From positions 2,849 through 38,690 of the forward strand of contig JABSQX010000008.1 of the NCBI GenBank assembly GCA_013215615.1: a DNA stretch of 35,842 bases, written 5' to 3'. The translations under genes and the position numbers were made by a program. The notes under the pieces are model-generated. The model did not search any database, had not been told where the DNA came from, and saw nothing but the letters and a program-made list of their open reading frames with translations. Positions 23,181 to 30,907 of this stretch are shown here, in pieces; position 1 is the stretch's first letter; each line of letters opens with the position of its first letter. Source of the stretch: Myxococcales bacterium. Lineage in GTDB: Bacteria > Myxococcota_A > UBA9160 > SMWR01.

Positions 23181-24212
23181 CTACACGTTGAAGCGGAAGT
23201 TCACCACGTCGCCATCCTGGATCACGTAGTCCTTGCCCTCCACCCGCGTCAGGCCCGCTTCCTTGCACTTCGCCTCGCTCCCCTGTTCCACGAGTTGCTC
23301 CCAGGGAACCACTTCGGCGCGGATGAAGCCTCGCTCGATGTCGGAGTGGATCTTCCCCGCCGCGCGCGGCGCGAGAGTTCCGCGGGGAATGGGCCAGGCG
23401 CGGCACTCGTCGGGGCCGACCGTGAGCATGGAGACGAGATCGATGAGTTCGAATGCGCCGCGAATGAAACGGTTGCGGGCGGGCTCCGCGAGACCCAGCG
23501 AGGCCACGAACTCGGCCTGCTCCGTGGTCTGCATCTGAGCGATGTCCATCTCCACTGCCGCCGAGAGCACCACCACCCCCAGCCCGCGCTCCCGGGCAGC
23601 ACTCGCGAGGCCATCCGGCGCGCTTTCCGCGACGGACTCCTCGGCCACGTTGAGGACCAGCAGCAGGGGCTTCTGGCTGAGCAAGCTGTAGCCCAAGAGC
23701 ATGCGGCGCTCGTCCTCCGAGAGCGTCATGCGCCGCCCAGGTATCTCGTTCTCGAGCGCCTCCTGGACGCGCTCGAGGAGCGCCAGCTCGGCGGGGTTGC
23801 TGCGGTCCTTGCGCAGGCGCAACACGCGCTGCTCCACCACCTCGAGGTCCGCGAGCAGCGTCTCGGTCTCCATCTCCAGCATTTCGGCGAGGGGGTCGCC
23901 GTCTCCTCCGTCCGGAGCCGGGAAGGCGCGCAGAACCTGGCAGAGGGCGTCCACCGAGCGCATCGCGTTGAGGGTCTTGCGGTCGATGCCCTCGCCGTGG
24001 CCGCCCCCGAGATCCGTGAAGGTGATCTCCGCGTAGGTGGTCTTCTTCGGTGCGTACATCTCGGAGAGCGCATCCACCCGGGAGTCCGGGACCTTGACGC
24101 TCCCCACGTTTTCCTTGCCGGAGCCGAAGCCCGTCTCCACCGCGAGGCCGGTGAGGGCGCCGAACACGGTGCTCTTGCCACCGCCGGGGTGTCCGACCAG
24201 GCCGATCTTCAT
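23181..24212 (-). CDS. ychF: YchF/Obg-like P-loop ATPase (DUF933 C-terminus)
   Basis: The 343-aa protein belongs to the YchF subfamily of TRAFAC NTPases, ribosome-associated and often redox-responsive. The P-loop is GHPGGGKST (residues 7-15), which departs from the usual G-x-P-N-V-G-K-S-T. The G3 region is [12 protein letters not shown] and the G4-type motif is [10 protein letters not shown], where YchF has N-x-x-E instead of N-K-x-D and so prefers ATP. A coiled-coil helical insert spans about 125-180. The C-terminal TGS-like DUF933 domain is intact ([16 protein letters not shown], ending [15 protein letters not shown]). It is about 20 residues shorter than enteric YchF and could be a divergent paralogue. 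It lies 9 nt after the histidine phosphatase gene, probably in the same operon. Confidence 0.85.
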   Translation of the reverse strand: MKIGLVGHPGGGKSTVFGALTGLAVETGFGSGKENVGSVKVPDSRVDALSEMYAPKKTTYAEITFTDLGGGHGEGIDRKTLNAMRSVDALCQVLRAFPAPDGGDGDPLAEMLEMETETLLADLEVVEQRVLRLRKDRSNPAELALLERVQEALENEIPGRRMTLSEDERRMLLGYSLLSQKPLLLVLNVAEESVAESAPDGLASAARERGLGVVVLSAAVEMDIAQMQTTEQAEFVASLGLAEPARNRFIRGAFELIDLVSMLTVGPDECRAWPIPRGTLAPRAAGKIHSDIERGFIRAEVVPWEQLVEQGSEAKCKEAGLTRVEGKDYVIQDGDVVNFRFNV

Positions 24213-24221
24213 GGCGCCACC

Positions 24222-24980
24222 CTAGCGCAGGCCAGCCGCTACGAGATGATCGACCTCGTTGAAGTTCTGCAACGACCACACCGAACCGCGCGGCCCGAGT
24301 TCTCGCGCTTGCAGTACCGAGTAGGCGGCCAGTTCGCTCTCGAAGCGGAGCCACTCCCAGGGGCGGGGACGGATGTCGAGCAGGTGCGTGATCGCTACGG
24401 CATTGGTCCCGCAGTGCGCCGCGATCACGATCTGTTGGCCGGGTTGGTCGAAGTTCCAGATCTCGAAGTCGTGTTCGCGCTGGGAGCGGGCGCCGTGGCG
24501 GGACAGCACGTCGGCGATGCTGGCGCTGACGCGCGCGTGGAAATCCAGGAAACTCTCGGCTTCGGGGTTCGGCCAGCCCTCCCAGTGTTCGGCCAGGGGC
24601 CGCTGGGAGCCCTCGACGAAGTAGCGGTCCACCTCGCTCAGCGACAAGCCGTCGGCGCCCGTCTCGATCTCGGCGAGGCTGTTCACGATCGTGAGTTCGA
24701 GCCCCGTGGCCTCGGCGAGCGGGGCGGCGGTTTCGATCGAGCGCCGCGTGGGGCTCACGTAGATCGCGTCGATGGGTTCGCGGGAGAGTCGCGCGGCTGC
24801 GGCCTGCGCCTGGGCGCGTCCGTAGGGGGTGAGCGCCGGGTCGCGAACGGAGCGGCCGCTCGCGGGCGACCAGTCCGGCTCGCCGTGCCGCAGCAAGGTA
24901 ATGCGGGGATGCAGCGCGCCGCGTTGATTCGCCTCCCGACGCGCGGTGCTCCCCGCTTCCGGTTGCCCTGTCTCCTGCAA
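24222..24980 (-). CDS. Histidine phosphatase (phosphoglycerate-mutase-like) family protein
   Basis: About 252 aa from the TTG at 24980. The catalytic RHG motif is [13 protein letters not shown]. Supporting residues are in [20 protein letters not shown], the acid-base Glu region [11 protein letters not shown], and the second catalytic His in [14 protein letters not shown]. The family covers phosphoglycerate mutases, cobalamin-pathway phosphatases and broad phosphatases. The specific substrate is not evident. The TTG start is preferred to the ATG at 25091 because it has GGAGGGG 6 nt upstream and lies 23 nt after the MATE stop, whereas the longer form would overlap that gene by 88 nt. It forms a minus-strand run with the MATE and ychF genes. 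Confidence 0.85.
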   Translation of the reverse strand: MQETGQPEAGSTARREANQRGALHPRITLLRHGEPDWSPASGRSVRDPALTPYGRAQAQAAAARLSREPIDAIYVSPTRRSIETAAPLAEATGLELTIVNSLAEIETGADGLSLSEVDRYFVEGSQRPLAEHWEGWPNPEAESFLDFHARVSASIADVLSRHGARSQREHDFEIWNFDQPGQQIVIAAHCGTNAVAITHLLDIRPRPWEWLRFESELAAYSVLQARELGPRGSVWSLQNFNEVDHLVAAGLR

Positions 24981-25003
24981 TCCCTTCCCCTCCTCGAGCC
25001 AGT

Positions 25004-26350
25004 CTAAGCGAGTGGCGCCGCGCCAACGCCCGGCCAGATCCGAAGCATGCCGCAGCCCGCGCGCAGCGCGATCCACGCGCCGGTGATCCACCAGATGGCG
25101 ATCAGCGAGGAAGTTCCCACCGCCTCGTTGGTGAAGAGCGCGGCGGCTCCCAGGCCGCTTGCGGCGAGCATTGCGTCGCGCAGGTAGCGGTAGTCACGCG
25201 CCCCCCAGTGGATGCCGTCGGTGACGAAGGAGAGGGCGTTGACGGGTTGCCAGCAGGCCGCGATCCACCAGGCCTGGAGGAAGATCCCGTGCGCGGAGCT
25301 CGGTACCAGCAAGTCGGCCACGGCCGCCTCTGAGAAGAGCATGGCGAGCATGAGCGCCACGCCCGTCGCGAAGCCCCAAGCGCACGCTACCCCGCATACG
25401 CGCCGGGCGAGGTCCAGGCGGCCAGCGCCGAGGAAGTAGCCCACCAGGCTCTGGGCGCTGGCCGCGTAGGCGTCGAGCATCAGCGCGGTGAGCAACCACA
25501 CCTGGCGGATCGCCTGCTGGGCGGCACCGCTGTCGGCACCGATGCGGGTGGCGGCGCGGGTGGTCAGCAGGATGAAGGCCACCAGCAGGCCGGTGCGGAA
25601 GAAGAGATCCCGCCCCACCACCAGCAGGCTGCGGGCTTCGCGGAGGTCGATGCGGCGCGTGAGCGGCATGCTTCGCTTCACGGCCCCAAGCGCCCAGACG
25701 GCGCCGACCCACTGGCTCACCACCGTCGCCCAGGCGGCACCGGGCACGCCCAGGGCGGGGACCGGCCCCCAGCCGGTGATCAGGATCGCGTCGAGGATCA
25801 CGTTCAGGACGTTCACTGCCACCGCGATGCGAAGGGGCGTTCGCATGTCGTGCAGGCCGCGGAGTGCACCCAAAGCCGCCATGGTGGCGAGCACCGCCGG
25901 TCCGCCCAGCAGCCGGATCTCGAGGTAGCCGACCGCGAGATCCGCGACCTCGGCCTCCGCGCCCATGAAGCCGCATAGCGCGGGCAGCAGCGGCCACGCG
26001 CTGAGACCGATGCAGAGACCGATCGCGCCAGCCAGGGCCAGCGCCATGCTGGTCACCCGGCCGGATCGCTCCTCGCTCCCCGAGCCATAAGCGTGGGCGA
26101 CCTCGGTCTGGGTGCCGATCGCCAGGAAGTTGAAGGCCCAGATCACCACCGAGAACAGGGTGGCGCCCACGCCGAGCGCCGCGACGGATCCCGCGCCCAG
26201 GATCTTCACGAAGGCGGTGTCCACCAGTCCGGTGAGCGGTTCGGGGATCAGCGAGAGCATCACCGGGAAGGAGAGCCCGATCAGGGTCCGGTGCGGGCGC
26301 CGCACGAAGGGGTGGGCTTCGGGAGTGACCTCGAGGCGATCTCCGTTCAC
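25004..26350 (-). CDS. MATE-family efflux transporter (DinF-like)
   Basis: About 448 aa with 12 hydrophobic helices, the standard MATE size. The first helix region HRTLIGLSFPVMLSLIPEPLTGLVD and the motif VDTAFVKILGAGSVAALGVG are typical of DinF-type MATE exporters. The mirrored second half starts near LLVVGRDLFFRTGLLVAF and includes AASAQSLVGYFLGAGR. These proteins use Na+ or H+ gradients to expel cationic drugs or metabolites. A longer frame from 26548 exists, but its extra 66 residues are Arg/Pro-rich and not protein-like. GTG at 26350 gives a normal N-terminus, although no strong Shine-Dalgarno is seen. The substrate is unknown. Confidence 0.88.
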   Translation of the reverse strand: MNGDRLEVTPEAHPFVRRPHRTLIGLSFPVMLSLIPEPLTGLVDTAFVKILGAGSVAALGVGATLFSVVIWAFNFLAIGTQTEVAHAYGSGSEERSGRVTSMALALAGAIGLCIGLSAWPLLPALCGFMGAEAEVADLAVGYLEIRLLGGPAVLATMAALGALRGLHDMRTPLRIAVAVNVLNVILDAILITGWGPVPALGVPGAAWATVVSQWVGAVWALGAVKRSMPLTRRIDLREARSLLVVGRDLFFRTGLLVAFILLTTRAATRIGADSGAAQQAIRQVWLLTALMLDAYAASAQSLVGYFLGAGRLDLARRVCGVACAWGFATGVALMLAMLFSEAAVADLLVPSSAHGIFLQAWWIAACWQPVNALSFVTDGIHWGARDYRYLRDAMLAASGLGAAALFTNEAVGTSSLIAIWWITGAWIALRAGCGMLRIWPGVGAAPLA

Positions 26351-26528
26351 GGCGTGGCCCAGCGCGTCGCCGTCCGCTGCGCGTTCATTCTCCCTGCTCT
26401 CCGGGGCGCGCGAAGCCGATTCGGGACGCGGGCCCCGAATGCCGCGGGCGAGCCGCGAGGTCTGGCGGCTGGGAGCCGGTTCGCCCCAGGGGGACACCAC
26501 TGAAGGAACGCGCTGCCGCTTGCCCGCC

Positions 26529-26558
26529 TTGACCCGCACGGCGGGCATCCGCTATCCA
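26529..26558 (+). promoter_or_regulatory. Candidate promoter of rpmB
   Basis: TTGACC (26529-26534) and TATCCA (26553-26558) are 18 bp apart. They lie about 40 nt before the bL28 start in the 245-bp gap shared with the divergent MATE gene. GGAGAG near 26582 is the likely ribosome binding site. The rest of the gap shows no recognised element and no Zur-like AT-rich palindrome. Confidence 0.35.
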
Positions 26559-26595
26559 AAGCGTTTCGAAGGGAACCCCCCTGGAGAGCCCTGCC

Positions 26596-26883
26596 ATGTC
26601 CCGTCGCTGCGATCTCATCGGTACCAAGCCCCAGTTCGGGCACAACGTCTCCCACTCGAAGCGCAGGACCAACCGCCGCTTCGACCCCAACCTCCAGAAG
26701 GCCACCTTCTACAGCGACGTGCTGCGCCGGCGGGTGGCACTGCGGGTTTCAACGCGGGCGCTGCGCACCGTCCAGAAGTATGGAGGCCTGGATCCCTTCC
26801 TCACGCGCACGGATGAGGCGAAGCTCGCGCCCGAGGGGCAGCGCTTGAAGCGACAGATCCACCGCGCCCTCTCCGGCCGGTAG
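26596..26883 (+). CDS. rpmB: Ribosomal protein bL28, zinc-independent form
   Basis: The 95-aa large-subunit protein has the family signature GHNVSHSKRRTNRRFDPNLQ, then LRRRVALRVSTRALRTVQKYGG and LDPFLTR. It has a single cysteine (Cys5) and so lacks the CxxC pairs of zinc-binding bL28. It is slightly longer than the usual 78 aa because of a C-terminal extension. It is convergent with rpmE2 and rpsN, across 30 bp. The cluster resembles sets of cysteine-free ribosomal protein paralogues made under zinc limitation. Confidence 0.95.
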   Translation: MSRRCDLIGTKPQFGHNVSHSKRRTNRRFDPNLQKATFYSDVLRRRVALRVSTRALRTVQKYGGLDPFLTRTDEAKLAPEGQRLKRQIHRALSGR

Positions 26884-26913
26884 CAGTCCCGAGGGCCACG
26901 GGCCGGAGCCCGC

Positions 26914-27168
26914 TCAGCTCTTCTTCTTCCCCGAGCCGTAGCGGCGGCGGAAGCGATCGATCTTTCCGTCGGCGTCGAGTTCCCGCATGGTGCCGGTCCA
27001 AAAGGGATGGCTGTGGGAGGAGATCTCGAGTTTGACGACGGGCAGTTCCTCCCCGTCGACCTCGCGCTTCTCGCTGGAGGTGATGGTGGAGCGGCTCACC
27101 CACTCGTCGCCGGTGGCGGTGTCGACAAAGAGCACCTTGTGGTAGTCGGGGTGGATGTCCGGCTTCAC
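26914..27168 (-). CDS. rpmE2: Ribosomal protein bL31 type B (zinc-free paralogue)
   Basis: The 84-aa protein starts KPDIHPDYHKVLFVDTATG and carries SRSTITSSEKREVDGEEL, VVKLEISSHSHPFWTG and DGKIDRFRRRYG, the pattern of the B-type bL31. There is no cysteine at all, so it does not bind zinc, unlike the A type. The start is GTG at 27168. A longer frame to 27348 is the antisense-frame shadow of rpsN. It is 11 nt downstream of rpsN, so the two are one operon. Confidence 0.95.
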   Translation of the reverse strand: MKPDIHPDYHKVLFVDTATGDEWVSRSTITSSEKREVDGEELPVVKLEISSHSHPFWTGTMRELDADGKIDRFRRRYGSGKKKS

Positions 27169-27179
27169 AGCGGGCCCGC

Positions 27180-27485
27180 CTACCAGCTCGACTTGCGGAC
27201 ACCCGGCAGCATGCCCTGGTGAGCCAGCTCGCGGAGCGCGATGCGCGAGATGCCGAACTTCCGGTAGTAGCCGCGGGGCCGCCCGGAGACCGAGCATCGC
27301 CGCTTGAGGCGCGTGGGGCAGGAGTTCAGCGGGAGCTTTGCGAAGCACTCCTGGATCTCGAGCTTCTCCTCGATGGAGACCTCGGGGTCGTTGAGGCGCT
27401 TGCGGAGCTCCGCCCGCCGCTCCGCGTACTTGTTGATCAGGCGCTTGCGCTTTTCGTCTCGCAGTACCTGAGACTTCTTGGCCAT
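27180..27485 (-). CDS. rpsN: Ribosomal protein uS14, long zinc-free form
   Basis: The 101-aa protein has the length of the enterobacterial long form rather than the ~61-aa zinc-binding form. It begins [19 protein letters not shown] and ends [27 protein letters not shown]. Only two cysteines (CPTRLKRRC) are present, not the two CxxC pairs of the zinc type. The ATG at 27485 has GGAG 9 nt upstream. It is first of the rpsN-rpmE2 pair and divergent from valS across 133 bp. Confidence 0.96.
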   Translation of the reverse strand: MAKKSQVLRDEKRKRLINKYAERRAELRKRLNDPEVSIEEKLEIQECFAKLPLNSCPTRLKRRCSVSGRPRGYYRKFGISRIALRELAHQGMLPGVRKSSW

Positions 27486-27618
27486 ACGATCGATCTCCTG
27501 GAGCCGAAAGCGCCGGGCCCCTTTGGGGGGGATCGGCGAACGCGGGAGGCTATCCTCGGCCCGCCTTCCCCGCAAGGAGCCCCTGGGGGCGCCGATCCGT
27601 CCAGCCCGTGAGAGGTCC

Positions 27619-30279
27619 ATGGCCGAGCCGCGAAGAGTCCGCTCCATCGACACCGACGAGCTCCCCAAGCACTTCGATGCGCCGGCAGCCGAGGCGCGCT
27701 GGCATGAGGCTTGGCAGGCCAGCGGTGTGTACCACTACGACCCCACGCAGCCGAGGGAAGAGACCTTCGTGGTGGACACACCACCGCCGACGGTGTCCGG
27801 TTCACTCCACGTGGGTCACGTCTTCTCCTACACACAGACCGACGTGATCGCTCGTCATCAACGCATGCTCGGCAAGAACATCTTCTATCCCATCGGCTGG
27901 GACGACAACGGGTTGCCCACCGAGCGCCGGGTGCAGACCCTCTACCACGTGCGCTGCGACCCCACGCTCGCCTATGAGGCGGGGCTCGAGATCGAGGAGG
28001 CCTCCGCGAAGTCGCGCAAGAAACCCGCACGACTGGTCTCGCGGCGCAACTTCATCGAACTCTGCCACCGCGTCACCCACAAGGACGAGGACGCCTTCCA
28101 GGCGCTTTGGAGCCGCGTGGGGCTCTCCGTGGACTGGCGGCAGGAGTACGCGACCATCGACGACCACTGCCGGCGGATCGCCCAGCTCTCCTTCATCGAC
28201 CTCGTTGAGAAGGGGGTGGTGTACACGAGCTTCGCGCCCACCATGTGGGATGTCGATTATCACACTGCTGTCGCGCAGGCGGAGGTGGAAGACCGGGTGG
28301 TCCCCGGCGCCTTCCACCACCTGGAATTTGGGGTGGAGGAGAGCGAGCGCAGCATCGTGATCGCGACCACCCGCCCCGAGCTGTTGGCCGCTTGCGTGGG
28401 GGTCACCGCCCACCCCGAGGATACGCGTTACCAGGACCTCTTTGGAAAGCGCGCATTGACCCCGCTCTTCTCCGTTCCGGTCCCGATCTTCCCCAGTGAA
28501 CTCGCGGACCCCGAGAAGGGCACCGGCATCCTGATGGTATGCACCTTCGGTGACCAGAACGACGTGCAGTGGTGGCGCGAGCAGAACCTGGCGACGCGGG
28601 TGCTGGTGGGGCGAACCGGTCGCATGCGCGAGTTGGAATTCGGAACGGAGGGTTTCGAGAGCACCGACTCAGCGCGCGCCAACCGCTACTACGCGAGTCT
28701 CGCCGGCAAGAACGTCGTCCAGGCCCGCAAGCAGATCGTGGAGTTGTTGTCCGACGAAGTGGGGAGCGCCACCGGCTCCGGGAAGCCGCTGGTCCGCGAG
28801 CCCGAGCCCATCGAGCACGCCGTGAAATTCTACGAGCGGGGAGACCGCCCCCTCGAGTTCATCCCGACCCGGCAGTGGTTCTGCCGCCTGCTCGACCGCA
28901 AGGGGGAACTGCTCGCCAAGGGTGAGGCCGTACAATGGCATCCGCCCTTCATGCACGCGCGCTTCCGGGACTGGACGGAGAATCTGGCGATGGACTGGAA
29001 CATCTCCCGGCAGCGCTACTTCGGCCCGGCGATTCCGGTCTGGTATCCGCTGGACGGCGACGCGCAGCGCGATTACGACAAGCCGTTGCTGCCCGACCCG
29101 GAGAACCTGCCCATCGATCCGATGATCGACGTGCCGCCCGGTTACGAGGAGGACCAGCGCGGCGTCCCGGGAGGCTTCGAGGGGGAGGCGGACGTCTTCG
29201 ACACCTGGTTCACCAGTTCGATGACGCCTCAAATCTCCTCCCACTGGGGCGTGGACCCGGATCGCCACGCGCGCCTCTTTCCCGCCGACTTGAGGCCCCA
29301 GAGCCACGAGATCATCCGTACCTGGGCGTTCTACACCATCGCGAAAGCGCTGCTCCATGAAGACAGCATTCCGTGGAAGCACGTCGCCATTTCCGGCTGG
29401 ATCCTCGACCCGGATCGCAAGAAGATGTCGAAGAGCAAGGGCAACGTCGTGACTCCCATGCACCTGCTCGATCAGTACGGCGTGGACGGGGTGCGCTACT
29501 GGGCGGCGAGCGCGCGCCTGGGCAGCGACACCGCTTTCGACGAGAAGGTCTTCAAGATCGGCAAGCGGCTGGTCACCAAGCTCTTCAACGCGAGCAAGTT
29601 CGTGCTCTCCCAGAGCGCCTCCTTGCAGCCCATCGAGAGCGAACTCGACCGCGCCTTCCTCTCGGAGCTGCAAGCGCTGGTGGAGCGCAGCACCCGGTCT
29701 TTTGCGGATTTCCACTACGCGGAGGCCCTTCAGGATACGGAGAGCTTCTTCTGGAGCCACTTCACGGATACCTATCTCGAACTCGTGAAGGGCCGCGCTC
29801 GTGCCGAGGAGGTCTCCCACGAGGCCGCTCGGGGCTCCGCGGTGGCCACCCTGCGCCTCGGTCTCGACGTGCTGCTGCGACTCTTCGCGCCCTTCCTGCC
29901 CTACATCACCGAAGAGGTCTGGTCTTGGTGCTTCGCGGAGGAGCGGGGCGCGCCCTCCGTGCATCGCGCCCCCTGGCCCTCGGAGCGCGACTTTCTGGAG
30001 GTCCCGGCTCCCAACGACGTGGAGAGCTTCGCCCTAGCCTCCGCCTGTCTGGCCGCCATCAACAAGGCGAAGTCGGATGCCTCGGTGTCCATGGGGCGCG
30101 AGCTTTCGAGTGCCGTGCTGGTGGGGAACCCAAAAACCCTCGAGCGACTCGAAGCCGTTTTGCCGGATGTCCTGCGGGCGGCCCGTTGCCAGGCCCACCA
30201 GCTACTGGCACGCGATGGCCTCGAGGACGGGAGTTTCGAGATCGAGGAAGCGGTTTTCGCCGAGCGCCCCGAGGCTTGA
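27619..30279 (+). CDS. valS: Valyl-tRNA synthetase, shorter alternative type
   Basis: This 886-aa class I synthetase charges tRNA-Val. The HIGH motif is HVGH (64-67) within [16 protein letters not shown], and the KMSKS motif is at 602-606 in [12 protein letters not shown]. The editing domain shows [29 protein letters not shown] and the [14 protein letters not shown] blocks match the variant ValRS known mainly from actinobacteria, rather than the PPPNVTG-type enzyme of proteobacteria. The C-terminal coiled-coil arm of typical ValRS appears short or absent. The ATG at 27619 has AGAGG close upstream. A longer frame from 27478 would begin inside the divergent rpsN gene. This could be the only ValRS or a second copy, which cannot be told from the window. 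Confidence 0.95.
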   Translation: MAEPRRVRSIDTDELPKHFDAPAAEARWHEAWQASGVYHYDPTQPREETFVVDTPPPTVSGSLHVGHVFSYTQTDVIARHQRMLGKNIFYPIGWDDNGLPTERRVQTLYHVRCDPTLAYEAGLEIEEASAKSRKKPARLVSRRNFIELCHRVTHKDEDAFQALWSRVGLSVDWRQEYATIDDHCRRIAQLSFIDLVEKGVVYTSFAPTMWDVDYHTAVAQAEVEDRVVPGAFHHLEFGVEESERSIVIATTRPELLAACVGVTAHPEDTRYQDLFGKRALTPLFSVPVPIFPSELADPEKGTGILMVCTFGDQNDVQWWREQNLATRVLVGRTGRMRELEFGTEGFESTDSARANRYYASLAGKNVVQARKQIVELLSDEVGSATGSGKPLVREPEPIEHAVKFYERGDRPLEFIPTRQWFCRLLDRKGELLAKGEAVQWHPPFMHARFRDWTENLAMDWNISRQRYFGPAIPVWYPLDGDAQRDYDKPLLPDPENLPIDPMIDVPPGYEEDQRGVPGGFEGEADVFDTWFTSSMTPQISSHWGVDPDRHARLFPADLRPQSHEIIRTWAFYTIAKALLHEDSIPWKHVAISGWILDPDRKKMSKSKGNVVTPMHLLDQYGVDGVRYWAASARLGSDTAFDEKVFKIGKRLVTKLFNASKFVLSQSASLQPIESELDRAFLSELQALVERSTRSFADFHYAEALQDTESFFWSHFTDTYLELVKGRARAEEVSHEAARGSAVATLRLGLDVLLRLFAPFLPYITEEVWSWCFAEERGAPSVHRAPWPSERDFLEVPAPNDVESFALASACLAAINKAKSDASVSMGRELSSAVLVGNPKTLERLEAVLPDVLRAARCQAHQLLARDGLEDGSFEIEEAVFAERPEA

Positions 30280-30408
30280 GGTTGCCGCGAGGCGCGGGAA
30301 GCTCGCGTCGCGCTCCCTCCCAGGAGAAGCGGGCAGGGCAGTAGGTCCGAAAATATGTCGGATTCCTAAATTTGTACTAAATCTCGTAAGGATTTACATA
30401 ATTGATGT

Positions 30409-30414
30409 TATATT
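30409..30414 (+). promoter_or_regulatory. -10 hexamer TATATT placed for a leaderless Rrf2-family mRNA
   Basis: TATATT lies exactly 6 nt before the ATG at 30421, in a strikingly AT-rich stretch (about 30350-30420) that stands out from the GC-rich surroundings. No -35 matches at 16-18 bp spacing. TCCT (30364-30367) and AGGA (30389-30392) are inverted relative to each other and could flank a regulator site. An activator-dependent or autoregulated promoter is plausible. Confidence 0.42.
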
Positions 30415-30420
30415 CTGAGA

Positions 30421-30897
30421 ATGCTGCGGATCACCAAGCGGTCGGAATATGGTCTCATCGCCCTCAGCTACCTGGCGGGGAAGAATGGGCGCTATTGCCC
30501 GATCCGCGAGATCACGAGCGTATTGTCGATTCCGCGCCGCATTCTCGGGGAAGTCTTCAAGGACCTGGTGAAGGCCGGCGTCATTCGTGTGGCGCGAGGA
30601 CCGGGTGGGGGCTATCGGCTCAGCGAGCCGCCGGATCAGATCTCGCTGTTTCGCCTGGTAGAGGCCCTGGAAGGCCCGGCGGCCAACGGCCACGCACGAA
30701 ATCCTTCCCACAACGGTCGCGACTCACAGCTGGGTACGGGCGCGGACGAGTTGGCGATGGAACTCCGCGAGGTGCTCGATCGCTACACACTTGCTCGTTT
30801 TGCGGCACCTCCGCGGCTTGCGCAAGGCACTCGAGGGCTGGCTTTGGTTGAGCCCGAGGCGCAACTGCGCGGGGGGATCTACTTCACCCAGGAGTGA
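30421..30897 (+). CDS. Rrf2-family transcriptional regulator without the Fe-S cysteines
   Basis: The 158-aa protein has the Rrf2 winged helix: LRITKRSEYGLIALSYLAGK, then YCPIREITSVLSIPRRILGE and VRVARGPGGGYRLSEPPDQISLF in consecutive stretches. In IscR and NsrR three cysteines after about residue 90 hold an iron-sulfur cluster. Here that region (GHARNPSHNGRDSQLG) has none, and the only cysteine is in the DNA-binding domain. Sensing must therefore use something other than a classical cluster, or a His/Asp-ligated one. The C-terminal tail is longer than usual. The gene follows an AT-rich promoter and converges with the hybrid kinase gene, 10 nt away. Confidence 0.9.
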   Translation: MLRITKRSEYGLIALSYLAGKNGRYCPIREITSVLSIPRRILGEVFKDLVKAGVIRVARGPGGGYRLSEPPDQISLFRLVEALEGPAANGHARNPSHNGRDSQLGTGADELAMELREVLDRYTLARFAAPPRLAQGTRGLALVEPEAQLRGGIYFTQE

Positions 30898-30907
30898 AGC
30901 CCTCCCC

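Noticed and set aside
22190-23191. 333-aa plus-strand reading frame
   Set aside because: It is fully antisense to the thioredoxin-domain gene and its composition (many His, Val, Gly, Arg) is shadow-like.
22971-25007. 678-aa plus-strand reading frame
   Set aside because: It is antisense to four well-supported minus-strand genes (selenoprotein partner, ychF, phosphatase) and has the biased composition of a GC-rich shadow frame.
27486-27618. Zur box or T-box leader between rpsN and valS
   Set aside because: The gap lacks the AT-rich palindrome of Zur sites and shows no T-box antiterminator sequence. Small GC-rich repeats there look incidental.
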